Positions 26,741-35,921 of a DNA stretch of 64,000 nt are shown here, piece after piece. This DNA is from Pseudoflavitalea sp. G-6-1-2. Lineage in GTDB: Bacteria > Bacteroidota > Bacteroidia > Chitinophagales > Chitinophagaceae. The notes under the pieces are model-generated. The model was not told the DNA's origin, ran no database searches, and saw nothing but the letters and a program-made list of their open reading frames with translations. A program made the translations under genes and the position numbers. The stretch's first letter is position 1; every line of letters begins with the position of its first letter. Location: positions 2,232,001-2,296,000 of the forward strand of contig NZ_JABBGB010000001.1 of NCBI RefSeq assembly GCF_012927185.1. Direction: 5' to 3'.

Positions 26741-27457
26741 TCAAATTCCAAGCACATCACTCATAGAAAAAATACCTTTTTTGTTTTGCAGAAACTCTGC
26801 TGCCAGTACGGCTCCTGTGGCAAAACCCTGACGGTTGTGGGCGGTATGCCTGATCTCGATATCATCGATGGCTGAGGTATAGGTAATCACATGCGTGCCG
26901 GGAGCGGGGTCGATGCGTTCGCTGAGTATCACCAGATCGGAAGCATTGCTGCCATCATGATTTACCCATTTGGTCTTTTGTTTGTTTTGCTCCAGTATCT
27001 GTTCGGCAAGTGTGATAGCTGTTCCGCTTGGTGCATCTTTTTTCTGTGTGTGATGTATCTCCAGCATCTTCACATCGTACTCAGGATGCGGCTGCATCAA
27101 TGCGGCCAGCTTTTGGTTGAGGGCAAAGAATATATTTACGCCTACGCTGAAATTGCTGGCGTAGAGCATGGCGCTGTTATGCGCTGTGCAACTTGCTTTG
27201 GCGGCTTCATATTTGTCGAGCCATCCGGTTGATCCGCTTACTACAGGCACGCCCGCTTCTATGCAGCGAAGGATGTTCTCATACGCACTTTCCGGACCGG
27301 TAAACTCGATGGCCACATCTGCTTTGCGGATATTTTCAATGGTATTGTCTTCGAGATTATCGATAGACACTTTCAATACCACCTCGTGTCCGCGCTGCAA
27401 TGCAATGGCTTCAATAGCCTGTCCCATTTTACCATAACCGATAAGTGCGATCTTCAT
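26741..27457 (-). CDS. dapB: 4-hydroxy-tetrahydrodipicolinate reductase
   Basis: 238 residues. It reduces HTPA with NAD(P)H in lysine/diaminopimelate synthesis. Rossmann motif GYGKMGQA at the N-terminus, GSTGWLDKYEAA, and the catalytic/substrate block EIHHTQKKDAPSGTA (about residue 135-150). Last gene of the run parA-parB-DUF5683-dapB, 27 bases after the DUF5683 gene, an order conserved in Bacteroidota. Confidence 0.95.
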   Translation of the reverse strand: MKIALIGYGKMGQAIEAIALQRGHEVVLKVSIDNLEDNTIENIRKADVAIEFTGPESAYENILRCIEAGVPVVSGSTGWLDKYEAAKASCTAHNSAMLYASNFSVGVNIFFALNQKLAALMQPHPEYDVKMLEIHHTQKKDAPSGTAITLAEQILEQNKQKTKWVNHDGSNASDLVILSERIDPAPGTHVITYTSAIDDIEIRHTAHNRQGFATGAVLAAEFLQNKKGIFSMSDVLGI

Positions 27458-27484
27458 AGATGTTAGTTCTGTGTAAGCTTGTTT

Positions 27485-28210
27485 TTAGCGCAGCGAAGGT
27501 AGCCCTTTTGCCCGATTATTTGTACCAAGATTGAACACAAGGCTCAATCCCACAGAATTCCCCGGAAGAATGGCAGGGGTGATGTTCATGGAAATATTGT
27601 CGCTGATGTCGAAGTCTTTGAGGTGCGCGTCTACTGTTGCATCCACAATCTGCAGCCCCCAGAAGAGCAGGCCAACCAGTACGGAGTAGTCCATATTCTT
27701 ACGGTACTCGTTGCGGTAGTTCATCAATGCACTCTGGCTTTTTCTTTCTACCAGCGGCAGCACGCGCGGATGCACTTTTGCCATGCTGTCTGCATTGCCG
27801 TAACTGTTGTTGGCTACAATGGAAAGACCATAACGGATACGGTCGTACCATTTTTTATTGTCTACAAACAGGTAGGCGGGGATTCCAATGGCTGCGTAAA
27901 CGATGGGCAGCTTCCAGTATTTTTTATTGTAGATCTGGCCCCATCCGGGAATGATGGCGGAGCGGATAGTTGCTGTGCGGGGATTGTGTTTCTTCTTCTT
28001 TACCGTATCTGTTTTCAGCAATGCACTGGTATCGGCCTGCAGCCTGATGGGAGCCTTGGGCACTGTATCCAGTTTCTTAGGCGCTGTTGTATCGAAGGCA
28101 TAATGAAGGTAAACGTAGCGATGAACAGGCAACACCACATTCTTTTCATCTGCACGCACAGACGACACACCTATCAGTAACAACAGTATGGCAGAGAGAA
28201 CACGTATCAT
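27485..28210 (-). CDS. DUF5683 membrane protein
   Basis: 241 residues with a signal peptide (ends near VRADE). The DUF5683 core is RSAIIPGWGQIYNKKYWKLP followed by IVYAAIGIPAYLF and a second hydrophobic region (YSVLVGLLFWGLQIVDATVDAH). The C-terminus (ISMNITPAILPGNSVGLSLV) reads like outer-membrane strands. Function unknown. Fixed between parB (10 bases upstream) and dapB in this phylum. Confidence 0.9.
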   Translation of the reverse strand: MIRVLSAILLLLIGVSSVRADEKNVVLPVHRYVYLHYAFDTTAPKKLDTVPKAPIRLQADTSALLKTDTVKKKKHNPRTATIRSAIIPGWGQIYNKKYWKLPIVYAAIGIPAYLFVDNKKWYDRIRYGLSIVANNSYGNADSMAKVHPRVLPLVERKSQSALMNYRNEYRKNMDYSVLVGLLFWGLQIVDATVDAHLKDFDISDNISMNITPAILPGNSVGLSLVFNLGTNNRAKGLPSLR

Positions 28211-28220
28211 GAAAACGATC

Positions 28221-29144
28221 TTAATTGGCCGTTACACCAATCTGATCGAGAATCTTTGTGAGATCCTGGATCGAGTAATATTCAATCGAGATCATACCAT
28301 GACCTTTCTTGCTGTGATTGAGTTTTACTTTGGTGCTGAAATGCGATGCTAAATTATCTTCAATTTTCTTGTATGTAGGAGGCAATGTCGATTTTGATGA
28401 AGATTTAACAGCGTTCGGTCCCTTGTACATTTTGCGTACAAGCTCTTCGGTTTGCCGTACACTGAGGCCGTTTGTTTTGATCTCGTTGAAGATGAAAAGC
28501 TGCGTATCTACTGCATCAACATTGATCAGCGCGCGGGCATGGCCCATGCTGATTACATTGGTGCGAACTGCTACCTGAATATCTGGCGGCAGTTTCAGCA
28601 GACGGATATAATTGGCTACTGTACTTCTTTCTTTACCCATTCTTTCTGCTACCTGCTCCTGCGTATGCTGCAGTTCTTCCATCATACGTTTATAGCTCAG
28701 CGCAATTTCCATGGCGTTGAGGTCTTCGCGTTGCAGGTTTTCGAGCAGGGCCAGCTCCAGCAATTCCTGGTCGTTGGCCTGGCGGATATAGGCAGGAACA
28801 TCTTTCAGTCCGGCCAGTTTCGAGGCTCTCCATCTGCGTTCACCTGAGATCAGGCGGTACTTTCCTCCGGGGAGGCCCGATACCGTGATCGGCTGAACCA
28901 GATCGTGTATTTTGATGGAGGCTGCGAGTTCATTGAGCGCTGTTTCGTCGAAATCACGGCGCGGCTGTTTGGGATTCGGTTCAATATCTCCAACTGGGAT
29001 ACGTTGCATGGTAGTAACCTGCTCTACAACTGCACCTTTCAGCTGACCAGTGCTTGTTTTGAGATCGGAATCAATGCTCTGCAACAGGGAACGGATTCCC
29101 TTTCCTAACGCTTCTTTATTATTTTCTTTCTTTGGGTTGCTCAT
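28221..29144 (-). CDS. parB: Chromosome-partition protein ParB
   Basis: 307 residues. It is the parS-binding CTPase clamp that loads SMC and works with ParA. ParB/Srx N-terminal domain with the CTP-binding motif GERRWRA near residue 100 and ENLQREDLNAMEIALSYKRM, then the HTH region (TQEQVAERMGKERSTVANYI, ISMGHARALIN) and a C-terminal dimerisation domain. It follows parA by 36 bases. No parS site is visible in the window. Confidence 0.95.
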   Translation of the reverse strand: MSNPKKENNKEALGKGIRSLLQSIDSDLKTSTGQLKGAVVEQVTTMQRIPVGDIEPNPKQPRRDFDETALNELAASIKIHDLVQPITVSGLPGGKYRLISGERRWRASKLAGLKDVPAYIRQANDQELLELALLENLQREDLNAMEIALSYKRMMEELQHTQEQVAERMGKERSTVANYIRLLKLPPDIQVAVRTNVISMGHARALINVDAVDTQLFIFNEIKTNGLSVRQTEELVRKMYKGPNAVKSSSKSTLPPTYKKIEDNLASHFSTKVKLNHSKKGHGMISIEYYSIQDLTKILDQIGVTAN

Positions 29145-29180
29145 GAACTGTATTCGTTTACAGATGGTAGTTTGAAATGC

Positions 29181-29981
29181 TTACTCCAGAATCCTTTCTT
29201 CCTGTCTGATCTTGGTCATGTTATTCTTCTGCAGAATTTCTTTGGCAAGATTGAGGTAGTTGATGGCTCCCTTGCTCTGTCCATCGTACAGAATTACGGG
29301 TTTACCAACGCTGGGCGCTTCACTGATTCTGGTATTACGGTGGATGATGGTATTGAACACCATTTCGTCGAAGTGTTTGCGCACTTCGTTCACCACCTGA
29401 TTGCAGAGGCGAAGCCTTCCATCGTACATGGTCATCAGAATGCCTTCGATAACGAGGGCTGTATTGAGGCGGCTTTGTACAATTTTAATAGTATTGAGGA
29501 GTTTGCCCAAACCTTCGAGGGCGAAGAACTCGGTCTGAACCGGAACAATCACTGAATCAGCGGCCACGAGAGCGTTTACAGTGATCAGGCCCAGAGAAGG
29601 AGAGCAATCGATGATAATGAAATCGTACTCGGTTTTTACCGGCTCGAGAATTCCTTTCAGTACACTTTCGCGGTTGGGGTAGTTGATCATTTCAATCTCG
29701 GCACCTACCAGATCGATATGGGAAGGAATCACATCCAGATTGGGGATCTCCGATTTCAATACCACATCTTTGGCAGCAGTTCCGTTAACCATGCAATCGT
29801 ACAGGCTCTGCTGAATATTGTGCAGGTCGAAGCCCACCCCTGTGGTGCTGTTGGCCTGCGGGTCTGCATCTACCAGCAGTGTTCTGAATTCGAGCACGGC
29901 CAAACTAGCCGCCAGATTGATGGCAGAAGTAGTTTTTCCTACTCCTCCTTTTTGATTTGCTACTCCTATTACTCGCGCCAT
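29181..29981 (-). CDS. parA: Chromosome-partition ATPase ParA/Soj
   Basis: 266 residues. Deviant Walker A KGGVGKTT at residues 11-18, Walker A' [11 protein letters not shown] and the nucleotide-binding region of the MinD/ParA family; no N-terminal DNA-binding extension, so the chromosomal Soj type. It positions ParB-parS complexes. First gene of the parA-parB-DUF5683-dapB unit. Confidence 0.95.
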   Translation of the reverse strand: MARVIGVANQKGGVGKTTSAINLAASLAVLEFRTLLVDADPQANSTTGVGFDLHNIQQSLYDCMVNGTAAKDVVLKSEIPNLDVIPSHIDLVGAEIEMINYPNRESVLKGILEPVKTEYDFIIIDCSPSLGLITVNALVAADSVIVPVQTEFFALEGLGKLLNTIKIVQSRLNTALVIEGILMTMYDGRLRLCNQVVNEVRKHFDEMVFNTIIHRNTRISEAPSVGKPVILYDGQSKGAINYLNLAKEILQKNNMTKIRQEERILE

Positions 29982-30263
29982 TGTAGAGTACCTAATTTAG
30001 TGGATCGTAAAAATGTCCCCAATCAGCAAGACTACAAAATTTAGTTTTGCCCACCGGGAAACCGGGTTATTTTGCTGTAGATTAGCCGATATTTGGGGCC
30101 GAAGACCGTAATAATCAACCATTCTGCAGCGATTGCCTGCCATAAAATCCGGGTAAGCCATTACAGCAGGACGGCAAAAATACACTTCCCCCCCAACAAT
30201 CGCAACCAAAAGGGCTGCTGACTGTTAAATAAAGTTTCAACCAAGGAAATAAATTCTCATCCA

Positions 30264-31511
30264 ATGCGCAATTCCGGATTCTGGTGGATCATCGTGGGTA
30301 TCATGATCTTACTGGATATTTATGTATATCAGGCCATCAAAGTGGTACTGCCCGATAATTCCCCTAAGACAAGACTTTTCATCATTGCACTATATTGGAC
30401 GGTCTCCGTCGCCATCATCGCAACGATGGTAGCTTTGCCCTATGTAGACTTCGGAGGTCTCGGCCGCGCATTCCAAACCTATATGCGGGCCATCATCATC
30501 GGACTGTTTCTGGCCAAACTCATTATCGGCATCTTCCTGGCCCTCGATGATATCCGCCGTGGTGGCATGTGGGTGATCGGTAAACTGTTCAGCAATCCTT
30601 CCGTTCCCATCAATACAAAATCCGATGGCATTACCCGCTCCGCTTTCCTCAGCTGGCTCGGTATCGCTGCCGGCAGTTCGGTTTTCGGCACCCTGCTCTA
30701 CGGATTCAGCAACAAATACAAATATCAGGTGAACAGAATCCCCATGAGTTTTGCCAATCTGCCGGCTGCATTCAAAGGACTGAAAATTGTACATATCTCG
30801 GATATCCATTCCGGCAGCTTTATGGACAAAAAAGCGGTTGCCCATGGGGTAGAGAAGATCATGAAAGAAAAACCCGATCTGATTCTCTTCACCGGCGATC
30901 TCGTAAACGACCGCGCCACCGAAATGGAAGAGTACATGGATGTGTTCAATCAGCTGAAAGCGCCATTGGGTGTTTACTCCACTTTAGGCAACCACGATTA
31001 CGGCGATTATGTGAAATGGGAAAGTGCAGCAGCCAAGGTAGCCAATCTCGAAAGGCTGAAAGCCGTTCATGGCGAACTCGGCTGGAGACTGCTGATGAAC
31101 GAACACGTGGTTCTCGAAAAAGGGGCGGACAAAATTGCCGTGCTCGGCATCGAGAACTGGGGAGCCAAAGGCAATTTCCCCAAGTACGGAAAGATGAGCG
31201 AAGCACATCCCGGCACAGAACAGATCCCATTCAAGATATTGCTCAGCCACGATCCCAGCCATTGGGAGGCAGAAGTGATACCACAATATAAAGATGTAGA
31301 CCTCATGCTCAGCGGACACACGCATGGCATGCAGTTCGGCGTAGAGCTGCCCGGCTTCAAATGGAGCCCTGTTCAATATATGTACAAACAGTGGGCAGGA
31401 TTGTACGAAAATGATACGCAGAAATTATACGTCAACCGGGGGTATGGATTCCTCGGTTATCCCGGACGTGTGGGAATATTACCCGAAATTACCGTGATCA
31501 CCCTGGCATAG
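30264..31511 (+). CDS. Membrane-anchored metallophosphoesterase
   Basis: 415 residues. Four N-terminal membrane segments (to about residue 140) precede a calcineurin-like phosphoesterase domain with all metal motifs: HISDIHSG (about 178), FTGDLVND (about 211), LGNHDYGDY (about 242), LSHDPSHW and SGHTHGMQFG (about 350). This membrane-plus-YkuE/YaeI-like layout suggests action on a membrane lipid or nucleotide-diphospho-lipid substrate outside the cytoplasm. Exact substrate unknown. About 280 bases separate it from the divergent parA. Confidence 0.92.
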   Translation: MRNSGFWWIIVGIMILLDIYVYQAIKVVLPDNSPKTRLFIIALYWTVSVAIIATMVALPYVDFGGLGRAFQTYMRAIIIGLFLAKLIIGIFLALDDIRRGGMWVIGKLFSNPSVPINTKSDGITRSAFLSWLGIAAGSSVFGTLLYGFSNKYKYQVNRIPMSFANLPAAFKGLKIVHISDIHSGSFMDKKAVAHGVEKIMKEKPDLILFTGDLVNDRATEMEEYMDVFNQLKAPLGVYSTLGNHDYGDYVKWESAAAKVANLERLKAVHGELGWRLLMNEHVVLEKGADKIAVLGIENWGAKGNFPKYGKMSEAHPGTEQIPFKILLSHDPSHWEAEVIPQYKDVDLMLSGHTHGMQFGVELPGFKWSPVQYMYKQWAGLYENDTQKLYVNRGYGFLGYPGRVGILPEITVITLA

Positions 31512-31666
31512 CTGATCATCTGACATGATATGGCGTTTATTTCGCATGCGTATTCATGTGAGATGTTATTTTATATTACAAATCCGCGATTACGTAGATA
31601 TTAACAAGCGATTGCAACATACTGGCACACCAATTGAAAAAACAGGGTTGAACCAAATTACAATGT

Positions 31667-32260
31667 ATGAAAAAGAGAACCCTGTATCTTTTACCCCTGG
31701 CTTTATTATTATGTACTGCCTCTGCTTCTTTTGCACAAGGACTTCACTTTGGCGTTAAAGCAGGTGCGAACATTCTGAAAGTAGATGGAAAGAGTTTCAA
31801 TGATGGATTCAAGTTCGGGTATAACGTGGGAGCATTTGCAGAGATCAACTTTACAGACAAGTTTGGCATTCAGCCGGAAGTATTGTGGCATCAGACGAAT
31901 TACCGTTCTGGCGACCGTTTCAGCAATATCTATCCCGGTGGTGTGAACGATGTGAAAGGTAAACTCAATTACCTGAGCGTTCCGGTATTGCTGAGCTATT
32001 CTCCTGTTAAATTGATCTCCATTCAGGCAGGTCCTCAGTTTGGTATTCTTTTGAATCAGGACAAGAATCTTTTCAACAACGGAAAGGATGCATTCAAAAA
32101 AGGTGATTTCTCCTTACTCGGCGGCGTTCAGGTGAATGTGGGCGGACTGAAAGTTGGAGGAAGATACCTTATCGGATTGTCGAACATCAATGATGTTGGC
32201 AGCAGCGAGAAATGGAAAAACCAGGGCTTCCAGCTGTATGTTGGACTTCGCATCATCTAA
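31667..32260 (+). CDS. PorT-like outer-membrane beta-barrel protein, copy 1
   Basis: 197 residues with signal peptide MKKRTLYLLPLALLLCTASA ending at FAQ. The body is a small eight-strand-type barrel: HFGVKAGANILKVDGKSFND, FGYNVGAFAEI, IQPEVLWHQTN, YLSVPVLLSYSPVKLISIQAG, FQLYVGLRII. Mature proteins of this PorT/OmpW-like type sit in the outer membrane; function undetermined. Its neighbour at 32363 is a close paralog. Confidence 0.85.
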   Translation: MKKRTLYLLPLALLLCTASASFAQGLHFGVKAGANILKVDGKSFNDGFKFGYNVGAFAEINFTDKFGIQPEVLWHQTNYRSGDRFSNIYPGGVNDVKGKLNYLSVPVLLSYSPVKLISIQAGPQFGILLNQDKNLFNNGKDAFKKGDFSLLGGVQVNVGGLKVGGRYLIGLSNINDVGSSEKWKNQGFQLYVGLRII

Positions 32261-32362
32261 TCATGAAGGTTGAATGGTTGGCGCTTTTTTTCTATATGTT
32301 CCATCAAAAGAGGTACCTTGTAGCCGCAAAACCTTTTCATGGAAATCCAAAAATCAATATGT

Positions 32363-32950
32363 ATGAAAAAAAGAATGCTGGCTCTTTTTTCCGGCATGAT
32401 GCTATTCTCGATTACCTGCATGGCTCAGAGTCTGCACGTAGGCATTAAAGCAGGCGCCAATATTTTCAAGGTAGACGGAAAATCGTTCAACGACGAATTC
32501 AAGTTCGGTTATCATATCGGCGCATTTGGAGAAGTGTATATCAACGAAAAATGGGGCGTACAACCGGAACTGTTATTCAGCCAGACGAACTTCCGTACCG
32601 GAAACGGTTTCAACAGCGTTTATCCCAATGGCGTAAGCGATGTAAAAGGAAAACTGAATTACCTGAGCATTCCTGTGCTGCTTTGTTACCGGCCCCTCAG
32701 CCTGGTAGCCATTCAGCTCGGACCACAGTTCGGCACATTGCTGAATCAGGATAAGAACCTGCTCAACAATGGCAAGGAAGCTTTCAAAAAAGGCGACTTC
32801 TCCCTGCTCGTAGGCGCACAGCTGAACCTGATGAAATTCAAAGTGGGCGCACGTTATGTGATTGGTCTCAACGATATCAATGATGTGGAAGACTCACACA
32901 AATGGAAGAATCAGGGTTTTCAGCTTTATGTAGGCGCAAGAATATTATGA
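32363..32950 (+). CDS. PorT-like outer-membrane beta-barrel protein, copy 2
   Basis: 195 residues from the ATG at 32363, chosen because it gives the signal peptide MKKRMLALFSGMMLFSITCM and aligns with the start of copy 1. The barrel strands match copy 1 nearly one for one (VGIKAGANIFKVDGKSFNDE, YLSIPVLLCYRP, LGPQFGTLLNQDKNLLNNGK). The two genes arose by tandem duplication and share a terminator downstream. Function unknown. Confidence 0.85.
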   Translation: MKKRMLALFSGMMLFSITCMAQSLHVGIKAGANIFKVDGKSFNDEFKFGYHIGAFGEVYINEKWGVQPELLFSQTNFRTGNGFNSVYPNGVSDVKGKLNYLSIPVLLCYRPLSLVAIQLGPQFGTLLNQDKNLLNNGKEAFKKGDFSLLVGAQLNLMKFKVGARYVIGLNDINDVEDSHKWKNQGFQLYVGARIL

Positions 32951-32981
32951 GCCCTCTGTAAAACATAAAGTACTTAAAGAA

Positions 32982-33013
32982 AGAAGGTGTTCCGATTTTC
33001 CGGAACACCTTCT
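32982..33013. terminator. Bidirectional terminator
   Basis: AGAAGGTGTTCCG / CGGAACACCTTCT thirteen-pair stem between the barrel genes and the convergent T9SS cargo gene, with A/T-rich flanks. Confidence 0.85.
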
Positions 33014-33036
33014 TCTTTTGTAAACATTGCAGAGGC

Positions 33037-35604
33037 TTACTTCTTCAGTATTTTGAAATTGTTCTTCTTATTGTTCTCTTCAATGATGAAATAATACAAA
33101 CCTGCAGGCAGGCTGCGTATATCAACCTTGGTGGTTCTTCCGGTGAGCACTTGTGTTTTGAAGGCAACACCTGTTATGCTCACTATCCTCAGTGTGGCGT
33201 TGTTGCCGGTGCCGGAAACGGTTACTTCATCTTTTGCAGGATTGGGCGAAACCGTGATGCGGCCTGCATTTCCAAACTCAAGATGTTTCACTGCACTGTA
33301 ATCCGGTTTGCCATCGAGATCGGTTTGCTGTATGCGATAGTACACGGTGCCATCGTTTGGTCCGTTGTCAGTGAAGTCGTAGCTCAGCGGTTGTGTGCTG
33401 TTGCCATTGCTGGCTTTGCTTGCAACAAAACCGAGGTTGCTCCAGGTTTCACCGTCGGCACTACGCTGAATGGTGAATCCTTTATTGTTCAGCTCTGTAG
33501 AAGTAGACCAGCGGATGATGGCTTTGCTTCCGGCTTTGTTTACGTCGAACGATTGCCAGCGTACAGGCAGTCCGCAGGTGATGTTTACCGTTACATCGTC
33601 GGAGCTCACACAAGATCCGGTAGGATTGGGTGTGGTGATGCTCCATGTAAATGTATAGGTGCCAGGTACACTGAGACCGGTTACTGTTGTAGACGGGCTG
33701 GTAGGGGTGCCGAACACCGGTGCCGATCCCGCAGGAGAAGAAGCTACGGTCCACAATCCGGTACCAACGCCGGTTGCATTGCCTAAGAGGCTGGTGCTGG
33801 TTACGCATCCGAGTGTTTGATCACTGCCTGCATTTGAGTTGAGGAAATTATTCACGTGCAGCGTGATGTCGAACTCAAGCGGGGTTGCAATGCCTGAGCA
33901 TGCGAACTCCTGTTCGAGAATTGGTCCCGCACCATTGCCCGAGAAATAAGAACCACGGATTACGTAATCACCCGCTGCATCGATATTGGAAACCTGTATG
34001 GTGCTATTGGTGATGCCGCGTTGATCGGAAGTTGGGAATACCAGCGGAGAAGAACCCGGAGGTTGAGAGATTACGTTGAAATTGTAGTATCCTCCAAAAT
34101 CCTGCAGGTAGCTGGAATTTACTACACCCTGGAATACCGGTGGCATCGCCATGTTGAAGCTGATCTGTCCGGCTCCGGGATAACAAACCGTCTGTTCCTG
34201 CGGAGCAAGCGGCTGCCTGTTGTTATCGGTAATATGGATGAAGTATGATTGTGGAATGGTACAAGGGCTTGTTCCAACGCTGAGGTCTATGCGATAAGTA
34301 CCCACTACCCATCCGCTGGCGCCGGGGTTTACGCTAATGCTCCGATTCATTGTTCCGGCACCACTTTGTACAAAGGTTGGTGTGCTGGCTCCGGGAGGCA
34401 GTATGCCTGCACTTGCAGCAGTTACCACAGTTGACGGTGGATCGGCCGCATTAATATCAAAGTAGAACAATTCCGGTGTAGCTGTTCCGGCAGTGCCGCA
34501 ATGTACTTCACCGGCTGAACCGCCAAATGAATACACTGCCAGCTGCTCAGGCGCACCATGACCAGCCGGTTGAAAATTCAGCTGACCCGGATTCATTCCT
34601 GAAATGGTATAGGTCATCGGTGCAGAAGTTACAGTACCACAGCAGTTGCTGACGGTGATTGTAAAAGTGTATGCGCCGGGAACAGTAGCCCCGGTTACAT
34701 AAAGTCTTCTGCTTTCCAGTTTATCGTACACCATATTTGCTCCACCCGGTTGGGATGTAACGTTGATGGATACTGTAGTTCCATTGGCTGTGTTACCGGA
34801 TGATCCCGGAGTGGAAGTAGCAAAGTCAGGTGTATTGGAAGGCAGATCGATGTATTGCACGGAGCTGCCATCACTGCATCGTGAAATATCGGCAACCGGA
34901 ATATTGGGATTGGGGCAAAAACGTACCACCGTAGTGTCTTTATAGGTACAAATGCCTCCGGGAGATGTGATGGTGAGTATTGCCCAGTATGCAGGATCGA
35001 TATCGTGATCCGCTTTATTGATCAGCGAAAAGTTTGGCGTTGCACTGGTTGTGCTGCTGAACGATGAATTGGTGGTTACCGTTCCTCCAAATGATTCGAA
35101 ACTGTAGATGTTCACGGCAGTCCAGGTTCCGGTGAAACCGGGAGGGATCACACCATCCAGCTGTACAGTTCCGGTTGTTGCGCAGATACCTGTCTTATCA
35201 GGTCCGGCAGTAAAACTTGCGGGCCTTGGATGTGCTGTAACTGTTACGTTTGAGGTGGAAGTTCCGGTACCGCAGGGCTGGCTCAGCTGGAATACATAGT
35301 TTCCATCGGCCGTCATTCCGGTGATACCCGTTGTAAGTGAATTCGGAGAGCTGATCACGGGTGTAACCGGACCAGAAACAAAACTCCATGTCGGGCTGCC
35401 GCTGACTGTTCCGGAAGCGGTGCCGTTCAGCGTGGCAGTTGATCCGCAGACAGTAAAGTTCCCCCCTGCATTGGCCGAGCAGTTCTGTGCTTCTGCAGAG
35501 GCAGACAGCAATAGCAGGGCTACCGGAACCAGCCACTTTATTCTACTGCATTGTCTGGAAACAATGGCCTGCAACCGGCCATGGAAAGTAAATCTAGCTT
35601 TCAT
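33037..35604 (-). CDS. T9SS-secreted protein with type A C-terminal sorting domain
   Basis: 855 residues. A signal peptide (ends SASAEAQ, about residue 40) is followed by repeated Ig/PKD-like segments, each beginning with NAGG- or Asn/Gly-rich turns and scattered Cys (GGNFTVCGSTATLNGTAS; LGCVTSTSLLGNATGVGTG). The last 80 residues are a classic type A sorting domain: VSPNPAKDEVTVSG, LRIVSITGVAF, VDIRSLPAGLYYFIIEE, NFKILKK. Such proteins cross the outer membrane by the type IX system, of which PorQ is encoded at 42640. Probably an adhesin or matrix protein; no enzyme domain seen. Confidence 0.88.
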   Translation of the reverse strand: MKARFTFHGRLQAIVSRQCSRIKWLVPVALLLLSASAEAQNCSANAGGNFTVCGSTATLNGTASGTVSGSPTWSFVSGPVTPVISSPNSLTTGITGMTADGNYVFQLSQPCGTGTSTSNVTVTAHPRPASFTAGPDKTGICATTGTVQLDGVIPPGFTGTWTAVNIYSFESFGGTVTTNSSFSSTTSATPNFSLINKADHDIDPAYWAILTITSPGGICTYKDTTVVRFCPNPNIPVADISRCSDGSSVQYIDLPSNTPDFATSTPGSSGNTANGTTVSINVTSQPGGANMVYDKLESRRLYVTGATVPGAYTFTITVSNCCGTVTSAPMTYTISGMNPGQLNFQPAGHGAPEQLAVYSFGGSAGEVHCGTAGTATPELFYFDINAADPPSTVVTAASAGILPPGASTPTFVQSGAGTMNRSISVNPGASGWVVGTYRIDLSVGTSPCTIPQSYFIHITDNNRQPLAPQEQTVCYPGAGQISFNMAMPPVFQGVVNSSYLQDFGGYYNFNVISQPPGSSPLVFPTSDQRGITNSTIQVSNIDAAGDYVIRGSYFSGNGAGPILEQEFACSGIATPLEFDITLHVNNFLNSNAGSDQTLGCVTSTSLLGNATGVGTGLWTVASSPAGSAPVFGTPTSPSTTVTGLSVPGTYTFTWSITTPNPTGSCVSSDDVTVNITCGLPVRWQSFDVNKAGSKAIIRWSTSTELNNKGFTIQRSADGETWSNLGFVASKASNGNSTQPLSYDFTDNGPNDGTVYYRIQQTDLDGKPDYSAVKHLEFGNAGRITVSPNPAKDEVTVSGTGNNATLRIVSITGVAFKTQVLTGRTTKVDIRSLPAGLYYFIIEENNKKNNFKILKK

Positions 35605-35921
35605 GAGATAGTAATTTTAGGTTTCGATACAAAGGCATACTTATCCCTTGTGTGCGGGATAATAAGTTGTAAGGAATTCAGAGCTGGATTACTTCAGGAG
35701 CGTAAATTGGGTTGGGGGGAATGAATCGTAGGTTTGCTCCTGCGGATAACAAGGTTATTGCGAATTAAATATACCAAAAAATACAGGTTGGCAGCGCAAA
35801 ATTTATGGATCAGGGTGATGGGTGCCCTACTGGTGCTTCAGTGATAATAGAAATAGGGAAATATGTAAAATGGAAAAGGCTGACCACGCGGATCAGCCAA
35901 TGGTATGGTGCATGGATTGAT
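35605..35921. other. Intergenic region, 317 bases
   Basis: Leader and promoter region of the T9SS cargo gene plus the end of the alcohol dehydrogenase unit. No gene recognised; the long plus-strand frame crossing it is antisense to the dehydrogenase. The only clear structure is the hairpin at 35878-35898. Confidence 0.5.
35874..35898 (-). terminator. Terminator of the alcohol dehydrogenase gene
   Basis: GGCTGA / TCAGCC stem with a nine-base loop; on the minus strand it is followed by TTTT. It lies 24 bases past the dehydrogenase stop. Confidence 0.65.

Noticed and set aside
28221-29981. parS centromere site near parA/parB
   Set aside because: No TGTTnCACGTGnAACA-type 16-mer was seen here or elsewhere in the window.
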